A stretch of 64,000 nt of DNA from Ancylobacter vacuolatus (GCF_030813595.1 NZ_JAUSUH010000014.1:1-64000), one strand, 5' to 3'. Positions 1 through 10,370 are shown, counted from the first letter of the stretch. Translations and numbers: made by a program. The notes: generated from the sequence alone by a model not told the origin.

Positions 1-199
1 TCACCACCGAGGCGAAGGCAAGGCCGATCATCACAGCCTTCACCACCCAGTCCGCCGCCAGGAACATCCCCCAAGGGGACAGGTCATGCGGGAGCGGAGG
101 AAGCTGCGCGGAAACGTCCTGAGCAAGCAGGGCCGAGATTCCGGTTTGAAACAGTACGAAAGTCCACGCGGCGACGCGGAGGGGCGCCCGTGTCCGCAT
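1..199 (-). CDS. exbB: TonB-system energizer ExbB, N-terminal fragment (cut by window edge)
   Basis: Only the first 66 codons are inside the window; the rest lies to the left. ExbB forms the inner-membrane proton channel with ExbD that energises TonB. Translation from the ATG at 199 gives a hydrophobic signal-like segment (about residues 8-26), then a Pro-rich stretch followed by the motif LSPWGMFLAADWVVKAVMIG, typical of the entry to the first membrane helix of MotA/TolQ/ExbB proteins that carry an N-terminal signal. It follows a PfpI-like gene and a TonB-dependent receptor on the same strand, which fits a receptor-energiser operon. Because only the N-terminus is visible, a related TolQ-like protein cannot be strictly excluded. 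Confidence 0.75.
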   Translation of the reverse strand, partial: MRTRAPLRVAAWTFVLFQTGISALLAQDVSAQLPPLPHDLSPWGMFLAADWVVKAVMIGLAFASVV

Positions 200-243
200 C
201 CGCGCGTGCCTTCCGTTTCGAGCCTTTAACCCGCTGGCAAACG

Positions 244-1077
244 TCATTTGTTCTGCATCGTCGCGAACGACGCCTTGCCGGCCGACCTGATCTTGACGAC
301 GAAGTCCGCCATCATGGCCTCCATCATCTGCCTGACATGAGGGGGCGCGGTCTCCGGCGTGCCCGCATGATAGGGCGGATCGGGCGCGTATTCGGCGAGC
401 AGCTGCACGCTCTCGGCATAGGTCTTGTCGCGCAACTGCCCGACGAGATAGAGCCCGAAATCGATGCCGGCCGTGACGCCGCCCCCCGTGATGCGGTTGC
501 GGTCGCGCACCACGCGGCCGGCCGTCGGTGTCGCGCCGAATTCGGCGAGGACATCAAGCGCCGCCCAGTGCGACGTCGCCTTGTAGCCCTGCAGCAGGCC
601 GGCGGCGCCCAGGAGCAAGGAGCCGGTGCAGACCGAGGTTACATATTTGGCCTTGGCGCCGCGGCTGGCGAGGAATGCCAGGGTTGCCTTGTCCTGAATG
701 GCGGCGAGCGTTCCCGCGGCGCCGCCGGGAACACATATTATGTCGAGTTCCTCCGGGCACGCGTCGAAGCTCATCGAGGGCATGAAAACCAGCCCCGTGT
801 CGCTCTTCACCGGGTCCGTGGTCTTGGCCACGATATGGGTCTTGGAGCCCATGAGGCTCGACAGCATGTAATGCGGGCCGACCATGTCGAGCGCGGTGAA
901 CTCCGGATAGATCAGGAAGGCGATCTGCTCGGAGCCCATCCATTCCGGTGGGAAGGCCGACATGTCGTGCTCGATGGCGGCCTCGGGCGCCTGGGCGGCG
1001 CTGGTCCGGGCCGCCAGCGGCGCCAGCAGGGCCGTCAACGAGCCGATCAAAGCGAGGTCTCTGCGTGTGATGTCCAT
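244..1077 (-). CDS. Exported DJ-1/PfpI-family protein, isonitrile hydratase-like
   Basis: A protein of about 277 residues with a twin-arginine-type N-terminus (TRRDLALIG followed by a hydrophobic run to about residue 30), so probably exported. The core is a DJ-1/PfpI glutamine-amidotransferase-like fold with nucleophile elbow SVCTGS (Cys150, Thr151), an upstream Asp64 in TALDMVGP and a downstream GGGVTAGIDFGL motif. These match the Asp/Cys/Thr arrangement known for isonitrile hydratase (InhA); this is family-level inference, not proof of substrate. The ATG at 1077 has GAGG seven bases upstream. A GTG at 1089 overlapping the receptor stop codon is the alternative start. It lies directly behind the TonB receptor, so the two are probably cotranscribed. 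Confidence 0.8.
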   Translation of the reverse strand: MDITRRDLALIGSLTALLAPLAARTSAAQAPEAAIEHDMSAFPPEWMGSEQIAFLIYPEFTALDMVGPHYMLSSLMGSKTHIVAKTTDPVKSDTGLVFMPSMSFDACPEELDIICVPGGAAGTLAAIQDKATLAFLASRGAKAKYVTSVCTGSLLLGAAGLLQGYKATSHWAALDVLAEFGATPTAGRVVRDRNRITGGGVTAGIDFGLYLVGQLRDKTYAESVQLLAEYAPDPPYHAGTPETAPPHVRQMMEAMMADFVVKIRSAGKASFATMQNK

Positions 1078-1085
1078 CGCGCGCC

Positions 1086-3302
1086 TCACTTGAAGGTCCA
1101 GGCGACTTTGCCGAAGATGCCACGGGCTTCGCCCGGCGCGACACGCCCGCCATAGTAGTTATAGGGGACGTAATATTCTTCCCCGGTGAGGCTCTTGGCG
1201 GTCAGAGAGGCGCTGAAATTATCTTTCTTGTAGGAAATATTGGCGTCGACGGTGAAGTAGCCATCCGTCTCGTAGACATTGGCGAGATCGACATAGGCAC
1301 CCGAGGCCGCATAGACACCGGCGCCGACGCTCCAGCCCTGCAGCGGACCGGGATCGAAGGTGTAGTTCACCCACAGCCGACCGGAATTCGGTGGCACGAT
1401 ATTCAGCTGATTGCCCGCTTCTCCAACGCCGGGGATGTCGTTGAGCAGCACGGCATCGATATAGGAATAGTTGGCGAGCACCTGCCAGTTGCGGTTGGGC
1501 TGCCAGAGCACGTCCACCTCGAAGCCGCGCGAACGCTGCTCCCCGATCGGCTCGGCATAGAGCCCGACCGCGACGGGAACGCCGGTTCGGTTGATCTCGA
1601 AAATGGCCATCGACCCGGTGAGCCCGTAGCCAAGATCGAACTTGATACCGGCCTCGCTCTGCTTCGAGCGCTCGGGAGCCGGAGGGCCATTATAGATCGT
1701 GAAGGGATTGCCCTTCAGGCCTTCCGTATAGCTCGCATAGACGGAAAAGCCCTTGACGATGTCGACGACGGCGCCGACCCGGGGAAGAAGATCGGTGGTG
1801 CTCAGATCCTGCACCGCGTTCGTCAGGGAATAATAGTCGTACGTATTGCTGTCGATCTGGAGATTGGCGAGGCGCAGGCCGCCCAGCAGGTGAATACGCT
1901 CGCCGATCGTTGTCTGCAGCTGCACGAAGGCGCCGGCCGTCGTGTAGACGTTGTCATTGTCCGTGCCGATGGTGCCGAGCCCGTCTCCCGGGAACGGCTC
2001 GACATAGGGAGGATAGACGGGATCAAGAAAATTGACGGTCCCGGTCGGCAGCATCGGATAATACATAGATGCGACTTCAGTAATGCGGCTGAAGTCGGCG
2101 CCGACCAGAAACTTGTTCCTGGTAATGCCGACATCGAACTCGGCCAGCGCATTGCCGGCGATGGTCGCCTCCTGCTGCTTCTGGGAGAGGAGAGCGTTCA
2201 TCACGTACCAGGCGGGATAGTCGCCCCCGGCATAGTCAGGCGGCAGCGGGGCATTGCCGGCGAAATCCGTGGAAAAATAGTTCTGCATCGGCTCGTTCCA
2301 TTCGGTTTGCGAGACGCGCCCCTGAATGTTCACCGACCACACATCGTTGATTTCGTGATCGAAATTTGCCGTGACGCTTTGCACGCGGGACGTGGCGTTG
2401 GGCGTGTTGGAGGGGCCGATATACATGTCGGGATCCAGCCGGAAAGGACCCGTGATCGTTCCTGTCGCAGGGAGCCCCTGATAGTCCTGCTGCTCCCAGC
2501 TGGTGAAACGCCCCTGGATTGTCAGCGTCGTGTCGTCCTTGTTCGTGAACGTCACGGTGGGGTTGATGGAATACTTCTCGGTTTCGATGACGTCGACGAA
2601 GGAATCGGCATTGGTGTATTCGCCGGTCATGCGGAACAGGATGGTTCCATCCTTGTTCAGCGGCGTGTTGACGTCGAAAGTGGGTTGCAGGAACTGATAG
2701 CTGCCATAGGTGAAGCCGAACTGTGCGAACGCCTCGTCGAGCGGCATCTTCGACACGACATTCACCGCGCCCCCCAGAGGCGAGCCGGTGCCGCCGCCAT
2801 AGAGGATGGCGTTGGGGCCCTTCAGCACCTCGATGCGCTCGACATTGACCAGCGAGTCGCCATTGCCGCCATTGTTGAAGGTGGTCAGCCCGTCGATCCA
2901 CATCTCGGCCGGGAAGCCGCGGACATACATGAAGCCCGGCGCCGGCAGCTGCAGGGGATTGCTGCCCTGCGTGCCGCTAACGTTCTGCAGCGTTTCGCTG
3001 ACGGTCAGGTCGTTCTGCGCGTCGATGACCGAGCGAGGAATGACCTGGATGGACTGCGGAATTTCCGAGATCGGCGTGTTGGTACGCGTGGCGCTCTCGG
3101 CCGTCAGGGCGCGAAACCCCTGAACCGGACCCGCACTCGTTTCCACGACCGGGATACCGGTGCCTTCATCCGCGCCTTCCGGCCCATCCGGGGCCTCGAC
3201 GACGACGGTGGGGAGCTCGGTAACCGTTTGCGCGAAGGCTGGCAAACTCAGCACGACAAGCGACACGGACGTCGCCAGGGCGACCCGTTGGGCGCGGAAC
3301 AT
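1086..3302 (-). CDS. TonB-dependent siderophore-type outer-membrane receptor
   Basis: A 738-residue outer-membrane receptor. Signal peptide about residues 1-24 (ends LPAFAQ), then a TonB-box-like stretch TELPTVVV, a plug domain (about 65-190) with the family motif TPISEIPQSIQVIPRSVID and VERIEVLKGPNAILYG, and a 22-strand barrel ending in VAWTFK. The plug motifs are those of the ferric-siderophore receptor subfamily (FhuE/FpvA-like). The ligand cannot be read from sequence. The neighbours are an isonitrile hydratase-like protein, ExbB and, upstream, a DUF2946-like protein of a type often linked to copper, so a metal-chelate ligand other than a classical ferric siderophore is possible. Confidence 0.9.
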   Translation of the reverse strand: MFRAQRVALATSVSLVVLSLPAFAQTVTELPTVVVEAPDGPEGADEGTGIPVVETSAGPVQGFRALTAESATRTNTPISEIPQSIQVIPRSVIDAQNDLTVSETLQNVSGTQGSNPLQLPAPGFMYVRGFPAEMWIDGLTTFNNGGNGDSLVNVERIEVLKGPNAILYGGGTGSPLGGAVNVVSKMPLDEAFAQFGFTYGSYQFLQPTFDVNTPLNKDGTILFRMTGEYTNADSFVDVIETEKYSINPTVTFTNKDDTTLTIQGRFTSWEQQDYQGLPATGTITGPFRLDPDMYIGPSNTPNATSRVQSVTANFDHEINDVWSVNIQGRVSQTEWNEPMQNYFSTDFAGNAPLPPDYAGGDYPAWYVMNALLSQKQQEATIAGNALAEFDVGITRNKFLVGADFSRITEVASMYYPMLPTGTVNFLDPVYPPYVEPFPGDGLGTIGTDNDNVYTTAGAFVQLQTTIGERIHLLGGLRLANLQIDSNTYDYYSLTNAVQDLSTTDLLPRVGAVVDIVKGFSVYASYTEGLKGNPFTIYNGPPAPERSKQSEAGIKFDLGYGLTGSMAIFEINRTGVPVAVGLYAEPIGEQRSRGFEVDVLWQPNRNWQVLANYSYIDAVLLNDIPGVGEAGNQLNIVPPNSGRLWVNYTFDPGPLQGWSVGAGVYAASGAYVDLANVYETDGYFTVDANISYKKDNFSASLTAKSLTGEEYYVPYNYYGGRVAPGEARGIFGKVAWTFK

Positions 3303-3350
3303 GGATATCTCTCCGGAGAAAAGCGCTGACCGTTAGCGTGAGGCTGTCGG

Positions 3351-3731
3351 CTAGGCTTGACGCGGAGGTCCTTGCGACGAACGAGGGGTGAATTGCCGCT
3401 GGAGGGGGGCGGATGCGATGGCTGCCGCCGGCGCGAAAACGACGGTTGCGTCGCGCGCGTGCAGCGTGCCGCCAATGTCGGGCAGCACCGGGAGCGCGCT
3501 TGCAAGCGCACAGACGACGCATTTGGCCGGCGCCATCCTGTCGTGAGACGGCCCATCCCCGGGGGAGGTGCCACTGGTGGATGAGCAGATGACGCCCGGC
3601 AGGCCGAGGGAGGCCATCGCCATTCGTTCGGCGACGAAACCCGCAAACACCAGCTGAAACAGCAGCACATAGGCGACGCCGATGCCGACGACGCCACGCA
3701 AGGCTGTGCTTATGTTCAGCTTGCGGTCCAC
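3351..3731 (-). CDS. DUF2946-like small membrane or exported protein with CxxC motif
   Basis: A 126-residue protein with one N-terminal hydrophobic segment (about residues 13-34, GVVGIGVAYVLLFQLVFAGF) and a short Cys motif, KCVVCALA, at about residues 70-77, preceded by a lone Cys in GVICSS. Size, N-terminal membrane anchor and the CxxC placement resemble DUF2946, a family of unknown function often found near copper-handling and TonB-receptor genes. It ends 48 bases before the receptor start on the same strand, so cotranscription is likely. The role (metal binding or assisting the receptor) is inference. Confidence 0.6.
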   Translation of the reverse strand: MDRKLNISTALRGVVGIGVAYVLLFQLVFAGFVAERMAMASLGLPGVICSSTSGTSPGDGPSHDRMAPAKCVVCALASALPVLPDIGGTLHARDATVVFAPAAAIASAPLQRQFTPRSSQGPPRQA

Positions 3732-3903
3732 CCCTGCCCCTTAGTCTTGGTTAGCAGAGTATTAAGGCACGCCTCCGTGCCAGTCACGGAGGAATTGAGG
3801 CGGCGGACAGAATTCAGCCCGTGCCATCGCCGCCTGCGTCAATTCAGGCGGTGAATCACAGAAGAGCCCGCTTGCCACCGCGCTTTTCGACGGAGGCTAC
3901 GCC

Positions 3904-4269
3904 TCACAGCGCCTTCGCCTCTTGCGGAGCGGAGGCCGGCCCGGCGGCGTTCGCGGCGCGGTCCGTGTGCGGCCATGGCTTGCCATCGATCACGACGCGC
4001 CTCGTGCCGCCGTTCTCGAATTCGCACATAGCGGACCGCAGCTCATCGCTACGGATAAAAGCGCCTTGCACCTTTCCATTGTGCATGTCGCCCGTGACAC
4101 CCATCGCGGCGACCTCGACGGCACTGAGGTCGTGGCCGGTCGCCGCCTCCAGGTGGATCTCGCATGTCAGCCTGGCGGTTTGGGCGGGGTCCTCGTCGCG
4201 CAGGAGCAACCAGCCACTGACGCCCACGCCGATGATGGCAAGAGCCTTCAGGTTCCCATTGAGCGTCAT
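3904..4269 (-). CDS. Small membrane-anchored protein of unknown function
   Basis: About 121 residues from the ATG at 4269 (MTLNGNLKAL). One hydrophobic segment at residues 7-22 (LKALAIIGVGVSGWLLL) is followed by a soluble part with two Cys (LTCEIHLEA and SAMCEFENG) that could form a disulfide in the periplasm, and an Ala/Pro-rich tail. I do not recognise the family. It precedes the DUF2946-like gene on the same strand with a gap of about 170 bases. A longer upstream reading to 4554 exists but has weaker coding character, so the internal ATG was chosen. Confidence 0.5.
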   Translation of the reverse strand: MTLNGNLKALAIIGVGVSGWLLLRDEDPAQTARLTCEIHLEAATGHDLSAVEVAAMGVTGDMHNGKVQGAFIRSDELRSAMCEFENGGTRRVVIDGKPWPHTDRAANAAGPASAPQEAKAL

Positions 4270-4565
4270 GATGCACCTCGAAATCACGCGTCCTGCGCCG
4301 GGCGTAATCCCAGACGCACGCCTTCGCCCGCCTTGGCGAGAGCGGCACAGCATGTGACGGGGAAGCCTTGCCCGGGGCTTGCCGCATAGGCGCGTTGCTC
4401 TCAGCTCACGCGATATCGCCACCAGCCGGCCTACGTCGACCCGTGCACCCACCGTCCTGCCGCGCTGGCGATGACGGCACGCGTGCGTCTTGCGACATGA
4501 GCCGAATGTGACGTCTTGGCGATGCGCGCCGATCGCGTCCTCATCCGCTATCAAGTCTGCCGAGA

Positions 4566-4594
4566 TTGTCCGCGCGAGCGGACCGTGGTATCGA
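4566..4594 (+). promoter_or_regulatory. Candidate sigma70-type promoter for the ABC exporter
   Basis: TTGTCC (4566-4571) and TATCGA (4589-4594) are separated by exactly 17 bases, 4/6 matches each to the -35 and -10 consensus. It would start transcription near 4601 and give a leader of about 185 bases before the exporter ATG. Pattern match only. Confidence 0.3.
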
Positions 4595-4630
4595 ATGAGA
4601 ATTGACGCTGCGAACCAGGGAGGGGCGCGA

Positions 4631-4681
4631 ATGACTATTCTGTTTCGTCAGCCCACCCCGGCTGTGAAGCCACACGGCTAG
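4631..4681 (+). CDS. Possible 16-residue leader peptide upstream of the ABC exporter
   Basis: ATG at 4631 follows a strong Shine-Dalgarno (GGGAGGGG, spacing five to six bases) and encodes MTILFRQPTPAVKPHG before a TAG at 4679-4681. It sits within the presumed untranslated leader of the exporter. Short ORFs of this kind with several Pro codons sometimes control downstream transport genes by ribosome pausing, but nothing proves translation here. Confidence 0.25.
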   Translation: MTILFRQPTPAVKPHG

Positions 4682-4754
4682 TTCGGCAGGCCGCGGAGCC
4701 GCGCTCCCCCGCCATACCGTCACCCATTTCACGTTTTGAGCCCGTTTCCTTCGC

Positions 4755-4787
4755 AGGAGAGGCGCGTCTTTCGCGCCTGCGTTTCCC

Positions 4788-4790
<3 letters not shown>
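4755..4790 (+). promoter_or_regulatory. Shine-Dalgarno separated from the start codon by a hairpin
   Basis: The best ribosome-binding sequence for the exporter, AGGAGAGG (4755-4762), is about 25 bases from the ATG at 4788, too far for normal initiation. The bases between form a perfect 7-bp hairpin: AGGCGCG (4760-4766), loop TCTTT, CGCGCCT (4772-4778). Folding would either bring the site to a workable distance from the ATG or mask its 3' end. Confidence 0.4.
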
Positions 4791-6605
<1,815 letters not shown>

Positions 6606-6610
6606 CAGGT

Positions 6611-6648
6611 CCACCCGGCGGCTCGTGCTGATCCGAGCCGCCGGGTGG
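6611..6648 (+). terminator. Strong hairpin terminator after the ABC exporter
   Basis: A perfect 15-bp inverted repeat starts six bases after the exporter stop: left arm 6611-6625 (CCACCCGGCGGCTCG), 8-base loop, right arm 6634-6648. There is no clear T-run, so it may act as a strong pause/3'-end stabilising stem or a bidirectional barrier rather than a classical intrinsic terminator. Confidence 0.6.
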
Positions 6649-6848
6649 TCGCCGTCGAGAGCGCCCAGCGAGCACCGTACGCACGGCCTCACCTCCCTCT
6701 TCACCGGCGGAGGCCGCCGCCTCTTCCTGCCGGGTGGCAGAGTTGCCAACGGTGCGTTCCGGGCGCGTCAAGGGTGACGCCGTCGGCAAGGGCCGGGCCA
6801 TCCCCATGGACAAGCTTGGCCGCATGGTGCCCAAGCTCTCGCGTCGCA

Positions 6849-7874
6849 TCAGCTGCGCAGCGGCTGCGCCAGCACCTTCTGCAGCGTCTGCGAGGGAAGC
6901 TCTCCGTAGCGCGCCCGGTAGAAGCGGGAGAAATCGCCGGGGTTGGTGAAGTACGCGCCGGCAATAACTGTCAGCGTGTCGCCGGAGCGTGCGGACAAGA
7001 TCAGTTCCCGCACCTTTTCCAGGCGCCGGTCCGTGGTCCATTGCAGGGGCGAGCGATTGAAGGTGGCACGGAAAGCATATTGCAGGCTGCGCGCCGACAA
7101 CCCGCTCACCCGTTCCAGATCGCTGAGGGTGATCCGCCCGGCCAGATTGGCGTCGATGTAGTCGCACGCCATGTTCAGGCCGCGCGCATGCGGCGCCGGC
7201 TTCGCTTGCTCGGCGAAGAACAGTTCGGGCTGCAGCAGGAGCAGGGCCGCGCGCAGCACCGCGTCATCAACCCCGGACCGGGTGATCCGCTCGGGATCGC
7301 CGTTCATCGCATTCATCAGCGCGATGTGCTGGAACAGAAGCTGGCTGAAATCCACACCGAGCAACGCGAGGCCCAAGGCGCGCGGCGTGGTGAAATCGGC
7401 GGCCGGGCTCAGGTCGGCCGCGCGCTGATCGCCAAGCATGCCGTGCAAAATCTCGCCCAGCACGCCAGGCTCGATGTCGATCCCCACCACCGAACGGGCG
7501 GAAGACTGGCCGCTGCATCCGCCGGGCGGCAGGAACACCGCGCTGCGCGCCGCCCCCCATTCGAGGCTGCGTCCGTCGCAGCGTGTCATGGTCAGGCCGT
7601 GGAAAGGCACCATCAAAATGCCGATGCTGGCCCCGCCGGCATCGAACTGGACGGGTGACGACGCGCTGGCGACGAGGCGCGCCTTGCCGGCCCGCAACAT
7701 GGCGGCGCGGCTGAGGAATGGCGTGTCGCGCCCCGTGGGCCGGTAGAGGGTCGTGGCCGTCCCCGCGCGCGTCAGCACCTCCGACATCTGCTCGGCATCG
7801 GTGAATTCGAGCCCCGTGTGGCTGCCGAAAGCGAGAGGGGGGATCCGGCTGGCGGGCCTCGACCGTGATTTCAT
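6849..7874 (-). CDS. AraC-family transcriptional regulator
   Basis: About 341 residues from the ATG at 7874 (MKSRSRPAS). The C-terminal 100 residues form an AraC HTH_18 domain: the first helix-turn-helix around ITLSDLERVSGLSARSLQYAF and the second around GDTLTVIAGAYFTNPGDFSRFYRARYGELPSQ, the latter matching the conserved AraC signature. The N-terminal part looks like the AraC-binding-like domain of the FeaR/EutR type rather than a cupin. The 5' end is uncertain: in-frame starts exist further upstream to 7997. It converges with the ABC exporter and has no obvious target beside it. Confidence 0.85.
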   Translation of the reverse strand: MKSRSRPASRIPPLAFGSHTGLEFTDAEQMSEVLTRAGTATTLYRPTGRDTPFLSRAAMLRAGKARLVASASSPVQFDAGGASIGILMVPFHGLTMTRCDGRSLEWGAARSAVFLPPGGCSGQSSARSVVGIDIEPGVLGEILHGMLGDQRAADLSPAADFTTPRALGLALLGVDFSQLLFQHIALMNAMNGDPERITRSGVDDAVLRAALLLLQPELFFAEQAKPAPHARGLNMACDYIDANLAGRITLSDLERVSGLSARSLQYAFRATFNRSPLQWTTDRRLEKVRELILSARSGDTLTVIAGAYFTNPGDFSRFYRARYGELPSQTLQKVLAQPLRS

Positions 7875-8102
7875 GGGGCGTGGCCGCAGTCCTCTGGCGG
7901 TGGAACGCATATCCAGACCACGGCGGCGGAACCTCGTATCCGCACCGGTAATGCAATGCTTACGCGTAGCTAATCCGACCGAGCCCGGCCCGGTCAAGCC
8001 GGGTGTCGCCTCCCGAACAAAACAAGTGTCCCCTGGCCGGCGATCAAGCGCGTCGCGCCGGCATCGCCTGCGGTTCTGCCGGCCCGCGGTGGCCGGAACG
8101 GG
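7875..8102. other. Intergenic region with short hairpin at the end of the leftward operon
   Basis: This 228-base stretch follows the PfkB kinase gene and precedes the AraC gene, both leftward. CCGGCC (8079-8084) and GGCCGG (8091-8096) flank a 6-base loop just past the kinase stop and may mark the end of that operon. The part near 7960-8000 is slightly AT-richer and would hold the AraC promoter. No gene seen. Confidence 0.35.
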
Positions 8103-9017
8103 TCAGCGCGCGATCCAGGCGTCCAGCTGTGGGCGTGTCGGCATGCCGTCCTGCGCGCCGCTGACGAGGCAGGCCATCGACGCGGCGGCACAGGCGCGCT
8201 GCACGGCCTGGTCGAGCCCGGTGGACGACGCCAGTTCGCTGGCGAGCACGCCGACGAAGGTGTCGCCGGCGCCTGTCGTGTCGACTGGCGTTACCGGAAC
8301 GGCGGGGGTGTGGTGGAGCGCGCCCTCGGGTGTGGCGAAGAACGCCCCCTGCGCGCCGGCGGTGACGACGCAGACCGTGTCGCCTTGCGTCGCCAGCTGG
8401 CGCGCGGCGGTCGTGAAATCGGGGGCGCCGCCAAGGGCGTGGGCGGCCATCAGCGCCTCAATCTCGTTGACGACAAGGATGTCCGTCGCGGCGAGGATCG
8501 CGTGCATGTCCGCCGTGCCGAGGCCGGCCGGTGCCGGGGCGAGGTTCCAGATCACCCGCCCGCCGGCGGCCCGCACCCTCGCGGCTGCCGCGAGGCTGGC
8601 CGCTAGCGGCACCTCCATCTGCATCACCGCCACTGGCGCGGAAACGAGAACGCCGTCCGGCAGGTCGCCGGCTTCGACCGTGCCATTGGCGCCGCTGGCG
8701 ACCGTGATGGCGTTCTCGCCGGCGCTGTCCACGGTGATGAAGGCGCAGCCGGTCGGGGCGGCGCAGGTGACGACATGGTCCGTCGCCACGCCATTGCCGG
8801 CGAGGTTGGCGCGGCAGGCCTCGCCGAAACCGTCCGCGCCAACGCGGCCGACCATGCTGACGCTTCCGCCCATGCGCGCGGCCGCCACCGCCTGGTTCGC
8901 CCCCTTGCCGCCGAACAATGTGCGGTAGCCCGGCGACAGCACGGTTTCACCCGGCCGGGGAATCGCCGGGACGCAGGCGACGAGGTCCATATTGATCGAT
9001 CCGAAGACAAGGATCAC
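8103..9017 (-). CDS. PfkB-family carbohydrate kinase (ribokinase-like)
   Basis: About 304 residues from a GTG at 9017 that follows GGAGGAAACC, an excellent ribosome-binding site; no good ATG is nearby. PfkB signatures are complete: N-terminal GSINMDLV and GGKGANQAVAAARMG, and the C-terminal DTTGAGDTFVG that contains the catalytic Asp and the anion hole. The Gly-Gly-Lys-Gly-Ala-Asn motif is typical of ribokinases. It would phosphorylate a sugar or sugar-derived compound with ATP. It is the last gene of an eight-gene leftward operon with an RpiB-like isomerase just upstream, so the substrate is probably a pentose- or tetrose-like product of that pathway rather than free ribose. Confidence 0.85.
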   Translation of the reverse strand: MILVFGSINMDLVACVPAIPRPGETVLSPGYRTLFGGKGANQAVAAARMGGSVSMVGRVGADGFGEACRANLAGNGVATDHVVTCAAPTGCAFITVDSAGENAITVASGANGTVEAGDLPDGVLVSAPVAVMQMEVPLAASLAAAARVRAAGGRVIWNLAPAPAGLGTADMHAILAATDILVVNEIEALMAAHALGGAPDFTTAARQLATQGDTVCVVTAGAQGAFFATPEGALHHTPAVPVTPVDTTGAGDTFVGVLASELASSTGLDQAVQRACAAASMACLVSGAQDGMPTRPQLDAWIAR

Positions 9018-9048
9018 GGTTTCCTCCCCATCGCCGCCCTGACGGCCG

Positions 9049-9495
9049 TCAGCCTTCCGCGTCCATCTGGTGGAGCTTTTCCACCCGGCGGCGGAAATCC
9101 TCGTCGGTGGAGAATTCGGCGGCAAGATAGGAGGCCACGAGATCCTGCGCCAGCCACGGGCCGATGATCTGCGCGCCGATGCACATGACGTTCACATCGT
9201 CATGCTCGACCGACTGGTGGGCGGAGTGGATGTCGTGGCAGACGGCGGCGCGAATGCCCTTCATCTTGTTGGCCGCGATCGAGGCGCCGACGCCGGTGCC
9301 GCACACCATGATGCCGCGCTCGGCCTCGCCTGACGTGACCTTTGCCGCCACCTGGCGGGCGATGTCGGGGAAGTCGACCGGCGTGTCGTCATACGAGCCG
9401 ACATCGATCACCTCGTGCCCGAGGCCGCGAATGTGCTCGATGACGGCGCCCTTCAGCGACCAGCCGGCATGATCGGATCCAATGACAAGGCGCAT
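9049..9495 (-). CDS. RpiB/LacA/LacB-family sugar-phosphate isomerase
   Basis: 148 residues, the usual RpiB length. N-terminal MRLVIGSDHAG carries the conserved phosphate-site Asp-His; Cys65 in GIMVCGTGVG is the catalytic base position and His98 in SVEHDDVNV corresponds to the ring-opening His of E. coli RpiB. It should interconvert an aldose and ketose phosphate. The family includes ribose-5-phosphate isomerase but also tetrose- and hexose-phosphate isomerases of catabolic operons. Its place in an operon with a transporter, a dehydrogenase and a PfkB kinase argues for a dedicated catabolic role. The ATG at 9495 follows a GGAAACC ribosome-binding site. Confidence 0.88.
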   Translation of the reverse strand: MRLVIGSDHAGWSLKGAVIEHIRGLGHEVIDVGSYDDTPVDFPDIARQVAAKVTSGEAERGIMVCGTGVGASIAANKMKGIRAAVCHDIHSAHQSVEHDDVNVMCIGAQIIGPWLAQDLVASYLAAEFSTDEDFRRRVEKLHQMDAEG

Positions 9496-9569
9496 GTTGG
9501 TTTCCTTGAGAGGTGGCAGGGCGGCGGCGCCCTTTCGCGGACGCCGCCGGTTGGGAAGGGTGGGACGGC

Positions 9570-10370
9570 TCAGCTGGCGCCGCGCATGTTCGCCGGCAGA
9601 TCGGCGCCGTGATATTTCTTGTAGATCGCGTTCAGCTTGCCGTTGGCGATGTTGGCCGTGATCCACTCGTTGAGCTTGGCGACGAGGCGCGGCTCGCCCT
9701 TCTTCACGCCCATGGCGAGATTGAAGGTGGTGATCAGCACCTTGGGCTCGAAGGCGCGCGCCGGGTTCTTCACGCCGATCTGGTTGACGATGGTGGCCGA
9801 GGTGGCGACGAAGTCGGCCTGGCCGGTCACCGCCGCCGTCACCATGGTGGCGTCGTCGTCATAGCGCGCCACCTCGAAGCCGCCGCCGTCCTTGGCGCGG
9901 TTGGTGAGCGCCGTGTCCTGGGTGGTGCCGCGCGAGACGGCGATCTTCTTGCCCTTCAGGCCGTCCCAGTCCTTGACCTCGATCGATTTGAGGCCGCCGA
10001 CCACCGATTCCAGCGCCGCATAGGGCTCGGTGAAGTCGATCACCTTGGCGCGCTCGGGCGTGACCGAGAGGGTGGAGATGACGACATCGGCCTTGTTGGT
10101 CTGCAGGTTGGGAATCCGGGTCGCGCCTGTTGTCTGCACCCACTCGATCTGAAGGCCGAGATCCTTGGCGAGAAGCTCGGCAGTTTCCACATCGGAGCCG
10201 GTCGGCTTCATGCTGGCGTCCATCATGCCCGAGGGCGGGATGGCGAGGTCGGTCGAAATGCGGATCTTCTTCGCCAACATGATGTCGTCGAGCAGATCGG
10301 CCCGCGCGGCGGTGGCGCCGAGGAGGCAGGCCGCCGCCACGGCAGCCGCGAACATCGTATGCTTGATCAT
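9570..10370 (-). CDS. ABC importer substrate-binding protein, family 3 (polar amino acid type)
   Basis: About 266 residues from the ATG at 10370 (MIKHTMFAAAV), preceded by GGGAGAG. A cleavable signal peptide ends near TAARA (residue about 24). The mature part is an SBP_bac_3 domain with the landmarks ADVVISTLSVTPERAKVIDFTEPY and KGKKIAVSRGTTQD. In this family the mature protein binds amino acids or related small polar compounds in the periplasm. The next genes upstream encode its ATPase and two permeases. The context with sugar-phosphate enzymes is unusual for an amino acid binder. Confidence 0.9.
   Translation of the reverse strand: MIKHTMFAAAVAAACLLGATAARADLLDDIMLAKKIRISTDLAIPPSGMMDASMKPTGSDVETAELLAKDLGLQIEWVQTTGATRIPNLQTNKADVVISTLSVTPERAKVIDFTEPYAALESVVGGLKSIEVKDWDGLKGKKIAVSRGTTQDTALTNRAKDGGGFEVARYDDDATMVTAAVTGQADFVATSATIVNQIGVKNPARAFEPKVLITTFNLAMGVKKGEPRLVAKLNEWITANIANGKLNAIYKKYHGADLPANMRGAS

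Larger units (their letters stand above)
4270..4787. other. 518-base intergenic region between divergent genes
   Basis: No convincing protein-coding gene other than a possible 16-codon leader. The region must hold the promoter of the leftward small gene (starts 4269) and of the rightward ABC exporter (starts 4788). A sigma70-like promoter, a short leader ORF with a strong Shine-Dalgarno, and a hairpin just before the exporter start are listed separately. Confidence 0.5.
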
